From positions 1 to 7,414 of the forward strand of contig JAFQII010000191.1 in the NCBI GenBank assembly GCA_017397605.1: a stretch of DNA of 7,414 bases, given 5' to 3'. Position 1 is the first letter of the stretch, and every line of letters begins with the position of its first letter. The notes below the pieces were generated by a model. It searched no databases and was not told the DNA's origin. It saw nothing but the letters and a program-made list of their open reading frames with translations. A program made the translations under genes and the position numbers. Shown here piece after piece: positions 1 to 5,851 of the stretch. The stretch is from Clostridia bacterium (lineage in GTDB: Bacteria; Bacillota; Clostridia; Oscillospirales; CAG-382).

Positions 1-256
1 CACCGATCAGAACGTTTACGTCCGTCGGATGCTCATCGAGGTAGCGGTTCAGCGATTCGCGGCGCTCGATGAGACGGTCAAAGGGCTGCTTTTTGTACCA
101 AGGGGAAGCACCCTCGACACCCTTTGCCCAGGAGTGGTCGGCAAAGCCGAGCACGGATTGTCCCAGTTTTTCGGCAATTGCGATAAACGGCTCCGGATAT
201 GCCTCGCGCTGTGCGCAGTCGGAGAGATTGGTGTGGACGTGAAGATCGTAACGCAT
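1..256 (-). CDS. PHP-domain metal-dependent hydrolase (5' part only, runs off the left edge)
   Basis: Eighty-five codons are visible, starting at the ATG at 254-256 and remaining open to the window edge. The N-terminus reads YDLHVHTNLSD, the first metal-binding motif of the PHP (polymerase and histidinol phosphatase) superfamily, with His6, His8 and Asp13. A second motif, GFADHSW with Asp40-His41, lies at residues 37-43. PHP enzymes use a cluster of two or three metal ions to hydrolyse phosphoesters. The family includes HisK-type histidinol phosphatases and 3',5'-nucleotide phosphatases, and the visible part cannot separate these, so no symbol is given. The start is supported by GGAGGT five bases upstream. 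The gene lies only 28 bases past the lipoprotein's terminator stem with no obvious promoter of its own, so it may depend on read-through. Family assignment is fairly sure; the substrate is unknown. Confidence 0.82.
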   Translation of the reverse strand, partial: MRYDLHVHTNLSDCAQREAYPEPFIAIAEKLGQSVLGFADHSWAKGVEGASPWYKKQPFDRLIERRESLNRYLDEHPTDVNVLIG

Positions 257-261
257 TGGAT

Positions 262-267
262 ACCTCC
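262..267 (-). promoter_or_regulatory. Ribosome binding site of the PHP gene
   Basis: GGAGGT on the minus strand lies five bases before the ATG at 256. It fixes the start of the truncated PHP gene, which would otherwise have only family similarity to support it. Confidence 0.75.
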
Positions 268-270
268 ATG

Positions 271-312
271 TGCAAAAATGCAATGGGTGTTGCGCCAAAT
301 GACGCAACACCC
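271..312 (-). terminator. Probable Rho-independent terminator after the lipoprotein gene
   Basis: A perfect 10-bp stem (285-294 with 303-312, minus strand GGGTGTTGCG / CGCAACACCC) encloses an 8-base loop. It starts 11 bases past the lipoprotein stop codon. On the minus strand the stem is followed by ATTGCATTTTTG, so the T run begins about six bases late rather than directly at the stem. That may make termination incomplete. The T run is on the minus-strand side only, which matches the lipoprotein's direction. Confidence 0.7.
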
Positions 313-323
313 GTCGTGTTTGA

Positions 324-2132
324 TCAGAACTCGGTCTGTTCCGCCAGAACAAGCGTCTCGCCCCATACGGTAACGGAAGAACCGTCGTCGCTCATTTCGA
401 TATCGTAGGTCAGCGTGTCGCCGTCAGGCAGGGTAAAGATCAGATCGTCGGATGTGGGATCGAACTGATAGCACATCGAAAGACCTGCATTGGTGTCGTC
501 GTACAGATAAACATCCAGGTAGGTGTTGTTATCGTAGTAGTAATAGAAGTTGACCAGATAACCGTCCTCCTCGACCGTGCCGGTAGCGGTATCGTACTGC
601 TGACCGTAGACCACGTAGGACTCGTCTTCGATGCTGTAAGAAATGGTGTAGACAGCCTCGCCGTTCTTGTAGAAGGTGATCGATTTGTCTGTTTTCTCGT
701 AGGTCAGCTTAAAGTCAACGAGCTCAACGGTGTTGTCGGTGTAAATGGTCATAGAGGTGTTTTCACCCGCATAGGTGATACCGGTAACCTCTTCGATGTC
801 ACCGCCTGCGGAGCCGCCCAACAGTGCAGAAGCGTTGGGATAAACCTCTTCCATCTTCGCGCCAAAGGCTTCTGCGTCGTATTCCGCAACGTCAGATTCG
901 GCAAAGGGAAGCGTAACGGTCACGTCGCCGGGGGTATAATCCATTTCGATCGAAAGACCGATGTTCATCATGCTCTCGATCGAGGCGGACATGCTCATCG
1001 CCATGGAGAGGGTTTCGCCCTCGACTGCAAACGTGCCGTCGATCTCAAAGGGGATGGTCAGCAGCATACCGCTCATATCGATGGTCAGAGACAGCGTTCC
1101 GTCGATCGTGCATGCGTTGTTTTCGTTTGCGACATCCAGCTCAAGCTCGATGATCGTGCCTTCCATGTTCATATCGCCCTCGACAGAGATCGCCGTTTCG
1201 GTCGCGCTCATCGTGAGATCAAACACTTCGGCATCCTGCAGACTCGACTTGAACGTAACGGTGGTCATTCCGCCGAGAGAAGCAAAGGCTGCATTGGTTT
1301 CGGACACAACGGTCTCGCCTTCCTTGGCAGTAAAGGTCATGGTAGCCTGCGTCTCGCTTGCGAGGTTCAGAACTACGACAAGGGAATCGGGCTCGGGCAC
1401 TTCTGCCGTGTCGGTGCTTTCGTCGGGGTTGAGGTCGATGATATCGTCCATGCCGTCGGTTACGCCGAGCAGAGACTCAAAAATATCAAAGAACGCCTGC
1501 GTGTCTTCCTTGCCCATCGTCACGGTAAAGACCTTGCCGTCCTCGCTGATCGTGATGTTTTCCTCTTTGACAAGAAGAGCGTAAATGTCTTCTGCTACGG
1601 AAGCGAAATCAACCGCAGTGCCTTCCGTTTCGGTCTCGGTGTCCTCGGCGTTCATATCAGCCATGTCAAAGAAGGTATCCTCATACAGCTCGGGGAACGA
1701 AATGTACTGCTTGTCGCCCTTGGTATACATCTCAAGCTTGACTTCGTCGCCTGCGGCGTACAAAATGCCTTCGGCTTGGGTCGCATCCTTGCCGATCGCC
1801 ATTTCCATGCCGATCTTGAGGGGATCTTCGCCAAACATATTCTCGCCCATAGCGGAAAGCTCGTCAAGGGAGAGGGTAATATTTGCATTGCCCGTCTCGG
1901 ACTCGAGCTTGGACAGATCGATCGCAAAGACGTCTGCAAACGGAGTCAGATACTTTGTATCCAGCGACTCTGCTGCGGCTTCAAAAAGCTCAGCATTGGT
2001 CGGGGGCGCAACGGATTCCTCGCTGCTGGTGGCTTCGGAAGATGTTTCTGCCGTATCATCTCCGCAGGAAGCAAGTGCGAGCATGGTGCAAAGCATTGCA
2101 AGCACCAGGATCATGCTTAACAGTTTTTTCAT
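324..2132 (-). CDS. Secreted acidic lipoprotein of unknown function, 602 aa
   Basis: Residues 1-22 form a lipoprotein signal peptide (KK at positions 2-3, then a hydrophobic core) ending in the lipobox LASC, so Cys23 should be lipidated and anchor the protein to the outer face of the cytoplasmic membrane. Residues 24-45 are a Ser/Glu/Thr-rich linker. The rest suggests three beta-rich blocks: about 46-232, 251-430 (alternating hydrophobic and polar strands) and 446-602. They are separated by an acidic Asp/Glu/Pro stretch (233-250) and a Gly/Ser hinge (439-445). The last block is Tyr-rich around 525-545 and ends in strands resembling small lipocalin-like domains of other clostridial lipoproteins, which is an inference only. 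By my count there is no Arg, no His, 19 Lys and about 120 Asp plus Glu. Cys341 and Cys554 could form a disulfide. GGAGGA lies eight bases before the ATG. The gene has its own promoter and a downstream terminator, so it is probably monocistronic. I recognise no named family. Confidence 0.9.
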   Translation of the reverse strand: MKKLLSMILVLAMLCTMLALASCGDDTAETSSEATSSEESVAPPTNAELFEAAAESLDTKYLTPFADVFAIDLSKLESETGNANITLSLDELSAMGENMFGEDPLKIGMEMAIGKDATQAEGILYAAGDEVKLEMYTKGDKQYISFPELYEDTFFDMADMNAEDTETETEGTAVDFASVAEDIYALLVKEENITISEDGKVFTVTMGKEDTQAFFDIFESLLGVTDGMDDIIDLNPDESTDTAEVPEPDSLVVVLNLASETQATMTFTAKEGETVVSETNAAFASLGGMTTVTFKSSLQDAEVFDLTMSATETAISVEGDMNMEGTIIELELDVANENNACTIDGTLSLTIDMSGMLLTIPFEIDGTFAVEGETLSMAMSMSASIESMMNIGLSIEMDYTPGDVTVTLPFAESDVAEYDAEAFGAKMEEVYPNASALLGGSAGGDIEEVTGITYAGENTSMTIYTDNTVELVDFKLTYEKTDKSITFYKNGEAVYTISYSIEDESYVVYGQQYDTATGTVEEDGYLVNFYYYYDNNTYLDVYLYDDTNAGLSMCYQFDPTSDDLIFTLPDGDTLTYDIEMSDDGSSVTVWGETLVLAEQTEF

Positions 2133-2171
2133 GTGTTTTTTCCTCCAAAAGAAAATGGGTTATCCAAAATA

Positions 2172-2198
2172 GCAGCCACTTGACGGTCGCTTGACTGC
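2172..2198. promoter_or_regulatory. Possible operator at the lipoprotein transcription start
   Basis: Directly next to the -10 box lie an imperfect palindrome (GCAGCCA at 2172-2178 and TGACTGC at 2192-2198, 13-base spacer, one mismatch) and a direct repeat of CTTGAC (2179-2184 and 2190-2195) with an 11-base period, about one helical turn. The placement over the expected transcription start would suit a repressor site. The motifs are short and could be chance. Confidence 0.25.
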
Positions 2199-2227
2199 AT
2201 CATACCATGTTCAGAAACGTTTGTCAA
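2199..2227 (-). promoter_or_regulatory. Sigma-A promoter of the lipoprotein gene
   Basis: On the minus strand the -35 box is a perfect TTGACA (2222-2227). A 17-base spacer follows, then TATGAT (2199-2204), one mismatch from the TATAAT consensus. TG stands one base before the -10 box, giving an extended -10 (TGGTATGAT). Transcription should start near 2192, leaving a leader of about 60 bases before the lipoprotein ATG. The -35 box begins six bases after the vanZ stop codon. Confidence 0.85.
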
Positions 2228-2233
2228 GGCGTT

Positions 2234-2752
2234 TTACAAATTATTTACAGTTTTTTTATGCCGTGTACGCTTTTTTTGTATCGCGCGGGCGAGCAGAATG
2301 CAAAGGAACGCAAACAAAATACCGCACAAAACGCCTGCACCGTCGACCGCGAGATCGCTAAACTGCCATGCGCGTCCGGGAGAGGTCAGCTGGATCGCTT
2401 CGTCTGCGGCGGCAGTTGCAAACCCAAACAAAGGCGGAATGACTGCACGCATCCAAGCTTTGTCTGACCATAGCCAAACGGTCCAGAAAGCGAGACAGCC
2501 CAAAAGTGCAAATTCCGCTCCGTGTGCCATCGTGCGCACGATCTCTACGATCATTCCGCGCGTGGGCTCAACGCCCACGATCGGCAGGATCACTTCCGCG
2601 GGAGGGCGGACGACCTCAACGACCGTGTCGCTCTGGGCGCTGGATTCGGGAGCGCTTTTGACGGAGTTGGAGAAAATAAATCCTACCGTCGCAAGCGTCA
2701 ATACCAACAAAACCCATTTGCCTATTTGTTTTTTGTATTGCTTCCAAAACAT
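2234..2752 (-). CDS. VanZ-family membrane protein, 172 aa
   Basis: A small integral membrane protein with hydrophobic segments at about 13-28, 80-95, 103-116 and 138-155 and a basic C-terminal tail (KKRTRHKK). The VanZ family pattern is present: FSNSVKS at 27-33 after the first segment, Arg73 with AHGAEFALLG at 76-85, then DEAIQ at 117-121 with PGR at 125-127, and D-x3-DGAG at 133-140 entering the last helix. VanZ from vancomycin resistance transposons confers low-level teicoplanin resistance, but most chromosomal homologues have no defined role, so this gene is not evidence of resistance. The reading frame extends to a TTG at 2788. I chose the ATG at 2752 because GGAAGGA precedes it by eight bases and the extra 12 codons fall in a hairpin. 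It may be read through from recN. Confidence 0.85.
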   Translation of the reverse strand: MFWKQYKKQIGKWVLLVLTLATVGFIFSNSVKSAPESSAQSDTVVEVVRPPAEVILPIVGVEPTRGMIVEIVRTMAHGAEFALLGCLAFWTVWLWSDKAWMRAVIPPLFGFATAAADEAIQLTSPGRAWQFSDLAVDGAGVLCGILFAFLCILLARAIQKKRTRHKKTVNNL

Positions 2753-2760
2753 GCTTCTTA

Positions 2761-2767
2761 TCCTTCC
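2761..2767 (-). promoter_or_regulatory. Ribosome binding site of vanZ-like gene
   Basis: GGAAGGA on the minus strand, eight bases before the ATG at 2752, decides this start over the upstream TTG. Its first two bases are also the last two of the hairpin at 2766-2785, so folding could partly mask it. Confidence 0.65.
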
Positions 2768-2785
2768 GAAAACGTCAGTTTTCGG
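2766..2785. repeat. Inverted repeat 1 of the recN-vanZ gap
   Basis: A perfect 7-bp stem, CCGAAAA (2766-2772) and TTTTCGG (2779-2785), with a 6-base loop. In the minus-strand transcript its 3' arm overlaps the vanZ ribosome binding site. No T run follows, so it does not look like a terminator. Confidence 0.7.
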
Positions 2786-2809
2786 CAATAAAGTTTTCTT
2801 TGAAGATTG

Positions 2810-2845
2810 TTAAGAAACTTTCTTTTTCAAAAGAAAGTTTCTTAA
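2810..2845. repeat. Inverted repeat 2: near-perfect palindrome with 17-bp arms
   Basis: Arms 2810-2826 and 2829-2845 are exact reverse complements (TTAAGAAACTTTCTTTT and its complement) separated by only two bases. It is A/T-rich, and neither strand has a T run directly after it, so it is not a classical terminator. A nearby copy of one arm with one extra base (about 2791-2801, minus strand AAGAAAACTTT) could compete for pairing. Possible roles are a transcript-stabilising or processing structure, or part of a dispersed intergenic repeat. Confidence 0.85.
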
Positions 2846-2852
2846 ACGGAGT

Positions 2853-2869
2853 TTGAGGCGGAGCCTCAA
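2853..2869. repeat. Inverted repeat 3: G/C-rich stem-loop just after recN
   Basis: A perfect 7-bp stem, TTGAGGC (2853-2859) and GCCTCAA (2863-2869), with a 3-base loop. It begins 11 bases after the recN stop codon. The minus strand continues with ACTCCG rather than a T run, so termination here is unlikely. From memory, similar sequences with this GGCTCCGCC core occur between genes in other clostridial genomes; this cannot be shown from one copy. Confidence 0.75.
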
Positions 2870-2880
2870 CATCCCGCCGG

Positions 2881-4539
2881 TCACCCCTCCAACAGTTCCT
2901 CTGCCGCCAGTTTCACGGCGTCGGTCACCTGCAAGCCGCCCATGATGCGCGCGAGCTCGCCGATGCGGCCGTCTTTGTCCAACAGCTTGATGTCGGTCTG
3001 CGTTCTGCCGTTCTGCTCGGACTTGGAGATAAAATAATGATGCGATGCGCGTGCCGCAAGCTGGGCGGCGTGCGTGACGCAGACAACCTGCGTGTTTCCG
3101 CTTTTCGCAATGCGTTTCATCATGTGCCCGATCTTTTCGTTGGTCTTGCCCGAGATACCCGTATCGATCTCGTCAAAGATCAATGTCGGAATGTTCTCGA
3201 CGTCTGCGAGTACGCATTGCAGACAAAGCATGATGCGCGACAATTCACCGCCCGAAGCGATCTTGCCGATCGGCTTGGGCGCCTCGCCCGCGTTGGCGCT
3301 GACCGAGAAATCGATCGCGTCCGCACCGTCGGGCGTAAAACCGCCTTCTTCGACGCGGATGAGAAAGCGCACCTTGGGCATATCGAGCTCTGCAAGCTCG
3401 GTCTGCACGCGCTCGGAAAGTACCGATGCCGCGTCGATGCGTGCCAAATGCAATGCCTCCGCCGCTTCTTTCAAAGCGAGCTTGGCACTTGCAAGTTCTT
3501 TTTTGAGTCCGTCCATATCGGACGCGTTGTTTTCCAAAAGGGAGAGATCGGCTTTGGCTTTTGCCAGCTTGTCGATGAGTCCCTGCTCGTCGGTTTTGTA
3601 TTTGCGCTGTAAAGCGGACAGCTTATCCAGACGCGCTTCTACGGCGTCCAGGCGTCCTGCACAATCCTCACGGTCCGACGTCAGAGGAGAAATGCTCTCC
3701 GCAATGTCGGTCAGCTCCGCTTTGACGTCATCCAGACGGTCAAAATACTCCTTGCATTCGGGAACGATCGGCGCAAGTCTGCCGACAGCCGCCATTGCGC
3801 GTTTGAGCTGTGCAAGCGCGGAATCTTCCTCAGCGTAAAGCGAGCCGTACGCTTCGTGCGCATTTTCGACCACCTTTTCGCTGTTGGCAAGCAAGGCGTG
3901 CTCTGCCGTCAGCTCGGCTTCTTCGCCTGCGCGGAGCTTGGCGTGTGTCAGTTCCTGCACCTGATAGGAGAGCAAGTCGCGGCGCTCCTCCAGGGCTTCG
4001 GCACGCTCGGTCAGATCGCGCATCTCGCGCTTGATGCGCGCGTGATTGCGGTAAGCCTCGCGGTAAGCGTTCAATTGCAAGTCGTCGGATGCAAAACGGT
4101 CCAGCAGATCGCGTTGTCTGTCCTCATCTGATAAGGTCTGCGTGTCCTGCTGTCCGTGGATGTTCAATAAGTAAGAAGCCGCCTCACGGAGTTTGGCAAG
4201 CGGAACGGTGCGTCCGCCGATCTTGGCAATGCTTCTGCCGTCGGCGCTCATACGGCGCTGTAAAAAGTAACTGCCGTCCTCGTCGGGGAGGATATCAAGC
4301 GCTTCCAACGCGTTTTCGGTCGCTTGCGATGCAAAAAACATGCCTTCCACCAAGGCGTAGTCCTCGCCGGAGCGGATCAGCTCGCGTTCGCCGCGTGCAC
4401 CGCAAAGTAAGCCGATCGCGTCGATCAGTATGCTTTTGCCCGCGCCGGTTTCGCCCGTAAAGGCGCAAAAGCCCTCGGCAAGCTCCAGATCAAGCTTGCG
4501 GATGAGGGCGATGTTTTCGATGTGAAGCGATGCAAGCAT
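2881..4539 (-). CDS. recN: DNA repair protein RecN, 552 aa
   Basis: RecN is an SMC-like ATPase that gathers at double-strand DNA breaks and supports RecA-dependent recombination in the cytoplasm. The N-terminal Walker A motif GETGAGKS is at 29-36. The middle (about 150-380) is charged and heptad-like, fitting the antiparallel coiled coil that separates the two ATPase halves. The C-terminal half holds the ABC signature ASGGELSR (428-435), Walker B LIFDEIDTG with Asp456-Glu457, and the switch histidine in THAAQ (His490). The length is normal for the family. The N-terminus MLASLHIENIAL matches the usual first beta strand. The start lies seven bases after argR; AAGGA at 4553-4557 is 13 bases upstream and inside argR, so translation is probably coupled. 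No LexA-type site was seen in front of it. Confidence 0.97.
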   Translation of the reverse strand: MLASLHIENIALIRKLDLELAEGFCAFTGETGAGKSILIDAIGLLCGARGERELIRSGEDYALVEGMFFASQATENALEALDILPDEDGSYFLQRRMSADGRSIAKIGGRTVPLAKLREAASYLLNIHGQQDTQTLSDEDRQRDLLDRFASDDLQLNAYREAYRNHARIKREMRDLTERAEALEERRDLLSYQVQELTHAKLRAGEEAELTAEHALLANSEKVVENAHEAYGSLYAEEDSALAQLKRAMAAVGRLAPIVPECKEYFDRLDDVKAELTDIAESISPLTSDREDCAGRLDAVEARLDKLSALQRKYKTDEQGLIDKLAKAKADLSLLENNASDMDGLKKELASAKLALKEAAEALHLARIDAASVLSERVQTELAELDMPKVRFLIRVEEGGFTPDGADAIDFSVSANAGEAPKPIGKIASGGELSRIMLCLQCVLADVENIPTLIFDEIDTGISGKTNEKIGHMMKRIAKSGNTQVVCVTHAAQLAARASHHYFISKSEQNGRTQTDIKLLDKDGRIGELARIMGGLQVTDAVKLAAEELLEG

Positions 4540-4546
4540 GGCAAAC

Positions 4547-5008
4547 TCACAGTCCTTTTTTGATCAGTTTGAGCAATGTCGAGCAGATGTCGTCCGCTGC
4601 GTCGTTGGTTTTGGCGATCAACAGCAATGTGTCATCGCCCGCAAGCGTGCCGATACAGCCCGCAGGCGCAAGTGCGTCGACAGCCGCGCCGACAGCGTTG
4701 CCCATGCCTGTGCGTGTTTTGACGACAAGCAGGTTGTTTGCCGCTTCCACGGAAATGACCGCATGCTGTAAAATGGTGACCATGCTCTCGGGCATTGCCT
4801 CCTTGCGGCGTGCAAAATCGGTACGATAGCAATAAACGCCGTTGTCGCCGAGAGATTTGACCAGGTTCAACTCGCGGATATCGCGCGATACGGTCGCCTG
4901 TGTGACGGAAAAGCCGCGCTCGGCGAGACGCTCCTGCAACAGCTCTTGCGTGTCGATGCTTTCTTCGCGGATCAGATCAAGGATCGCGTTTTGTCTTTTG
5001 TTTTTCAT
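4547..5008 (-). CDS. argR: Arginine repressor ArgR (AhrC family), 153 aa
   Basis: A hexameric transcription factor that, with arginine as co-repressor, represses arginine biosynthesis and in Firmicutes can activate arginine catabolism. The N-terminal winged helix contains TQATVSRDIREL (36-47), the family's DNA recognition helix region. The C-terminal domain has NNLLVVKT (91-98) and GTLAGDDT (120-127), whose Asp pair forms the arginine-binding and trimer-contact surface. The length is typical. GGGAG seven bases upstream supports the start. It sits 13 bases after nadK and 7 bases before recN, the usual Firmicutes argR-recN pairing. There is no intergenic space in this cluster where an ARG box could control argR locally, so its targets must lie elsewhere. 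Confidence 0.97.
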   Translation of the reverse strand: MKNKRQNAILDLIREESIDTQELLQERLAERGFSVTQATVSRDIRELNLVKSLGDNGVYCYRTDFARRKEAMPESMVTILQHAVISVEAANNLLVVKTRTGMGNAVGAAVDALAPAGCIGTLAGDDTLLLIAKTNDAADDICSTLLKLIKKGL

Positions 5009-5021
5009 ACGAACACTCCCG

Positions 5022-5846
5022 TTATGTCAGTTTCTTGGTCAGGGTATCATAAAAACCTGCATTTTTGAGCTTTAACAAGTGCAGGACATTTTCACTTCTG
5101 CGGATGGTGACCGTTCCGCCGTGCGGCAACAGAGGAAACAATCTGCTGTCGTATGCGACCGAGATCTCGCCTTCTGCGCAAACCGAAATAACCGACTCGG
5201 GCGAGAAGACCAGCGGGCGCGCCGCCGACAGCGTGTGCGGCGCAAGGGGAGAAACGCAAAATGCGTTCAGCTTGGGGTCGATGATCGGACCGCCGACCGA
5301 AAGGTTGTAGCCGCTCGAGCCCGTCGGTGTCGAAACGATCATGCCGTCTGCACGGTAAGAGGATACTTTGCTTCCGTCACAGTACAGCGACAGCGTGACC
5401 AACGTACCGGGCTTGGCACGGCAGATCGCCGCTTCGTTGAGCGCGGTGTGCGTTTCGGCAGTGATACCGTCGCCTTCGGCAGTGACGTCCAGCATCATGC
5501 GGGTTTCGATGCGGGCGTTTGGCAGATCGGCGAGCAGCTCGCACTCCGAAATCTCCAGTTCGCTCATATATCCCAGCGTTCCGAAATTGATGCCCAACAG
5601 CGGAATGCCCGTCTTGCGCGCATAACGCGCCGCGGCAAGCATCGTGCCGTCGCCTCCCAGAACGACCGCCGCATCGCAGAACGAAAACGCTTCTTCTGCG
5701 GGAAGGTATCTTACTGCGCTGTCTGCAAACGTGCCGTCGCAGGTGAACAACGCGTACCCCAAGTGCGCAAGTGTGCCCGCAACCGTCGCAAAATCCTCGC
5801 GGCGGACAGGTCTGCTTTGATTGGGATACAGCAATAAATTGTGCAT
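5022..5846 (-). CDS. nadK: NAD kinase, 274 aa
   Basis: Phosphorylates NAD to NADP using ATP or polyphosphate in the cytoplasm, supplying NADP for biosynthesis. Numbered from the chosen start, the diagnostic motifs are LGGDGT (63-68, with the conserved Asp66), NFGTLGY (87-93), the NE pair (137-138), YRADG (164-168) and TPTGSSGY (173-180) followed by GGP (185-187). Two starts are possible. The ATG at 5855 would overlap the tlyA stop by four bases, but AAAGGA directly abuts it. The ATG at 5846 has AAAGGA nine bases upstream and gives MHNLLLYPN, which fits the family N-terminus, so I prefer it. The longer form would be 277 aa. It follows tlyA closely, as in many Clostridia. Confidence 0.95.
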   Translation of the reverse strand: MHNLLLYPNQSRPVRREDFATVAGTLAHLGYALFTCDGTFADSAVRYLPAEEAFSFCDAAVVLGGDGTMLAAARYARKTGIPLLGINFGTLGYMSELEISECELLADLPNARIETRMMLDVTAEGDGITAETHTALNEAAICRAKPGTLVTLSLYCDGSKVSSYRADGMIVSTPTGSSGYNLSVGGPIIDPKLNAFCVSPLAPHTLSAARPLVFSPESVISVCAEGEISVAYDSRLFPLLPHGGTVTIRRSENVLHLLKLKNAGFYDTLTKKLT

Positions 5847-5851
5847 GTCTA

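Noticed and set aside
961..2172. Two long open frames on the plus strand opposite the lipoprotein (961-1584 and 1585-2172)
   Set aside because: They are codon-register mirrors of the lipoprotein gene, open because that gene avoids TTA, CTA and TCA codons. Their proteins are low-complexity Ser/Val-rich and have no plausible domain or ribosome binding site.
2234..2752. VanZ as evidence of a glycopeptide resistance cluster
   Set aside because: No vanH, vanA, vanX, vanR or vanS relatives are in the window, and chromosomal VanZ-family proteins are common without resistance.
2753..2788. Upstream TTG start adding 12 residues to the VanZ-like protein
   Set aside because: There is no ribosome binding site before the TTG, the codons lie in a hairpin, and the ATG at 2752 has a well-spaced GGAAGGA.
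2810..2845. The 17-bp palindrome as a bidirectional terminator of recN
   Set aside because: The sequence after the stem is CAATCTTC on the minus strand and ACGGAG on the plus strand. Neither is a U tract.
3037..3838. Plus-strand open frames opposite recN (3037-3612 and 3074-3838)
   Set aside because: RecN is unmistakable on the minus strand with all its ATPase motifs. The antisense frames lack recognisable domains and overlap each other.
5010..5025. CGAAC...GTTAT near the argR start as a LexA (SOS) box for argR-recN
   Set aside because: The Gram-positive LexA site is CGAAC-N4-GTTCG. Here the spacing is six and the right half does not match.
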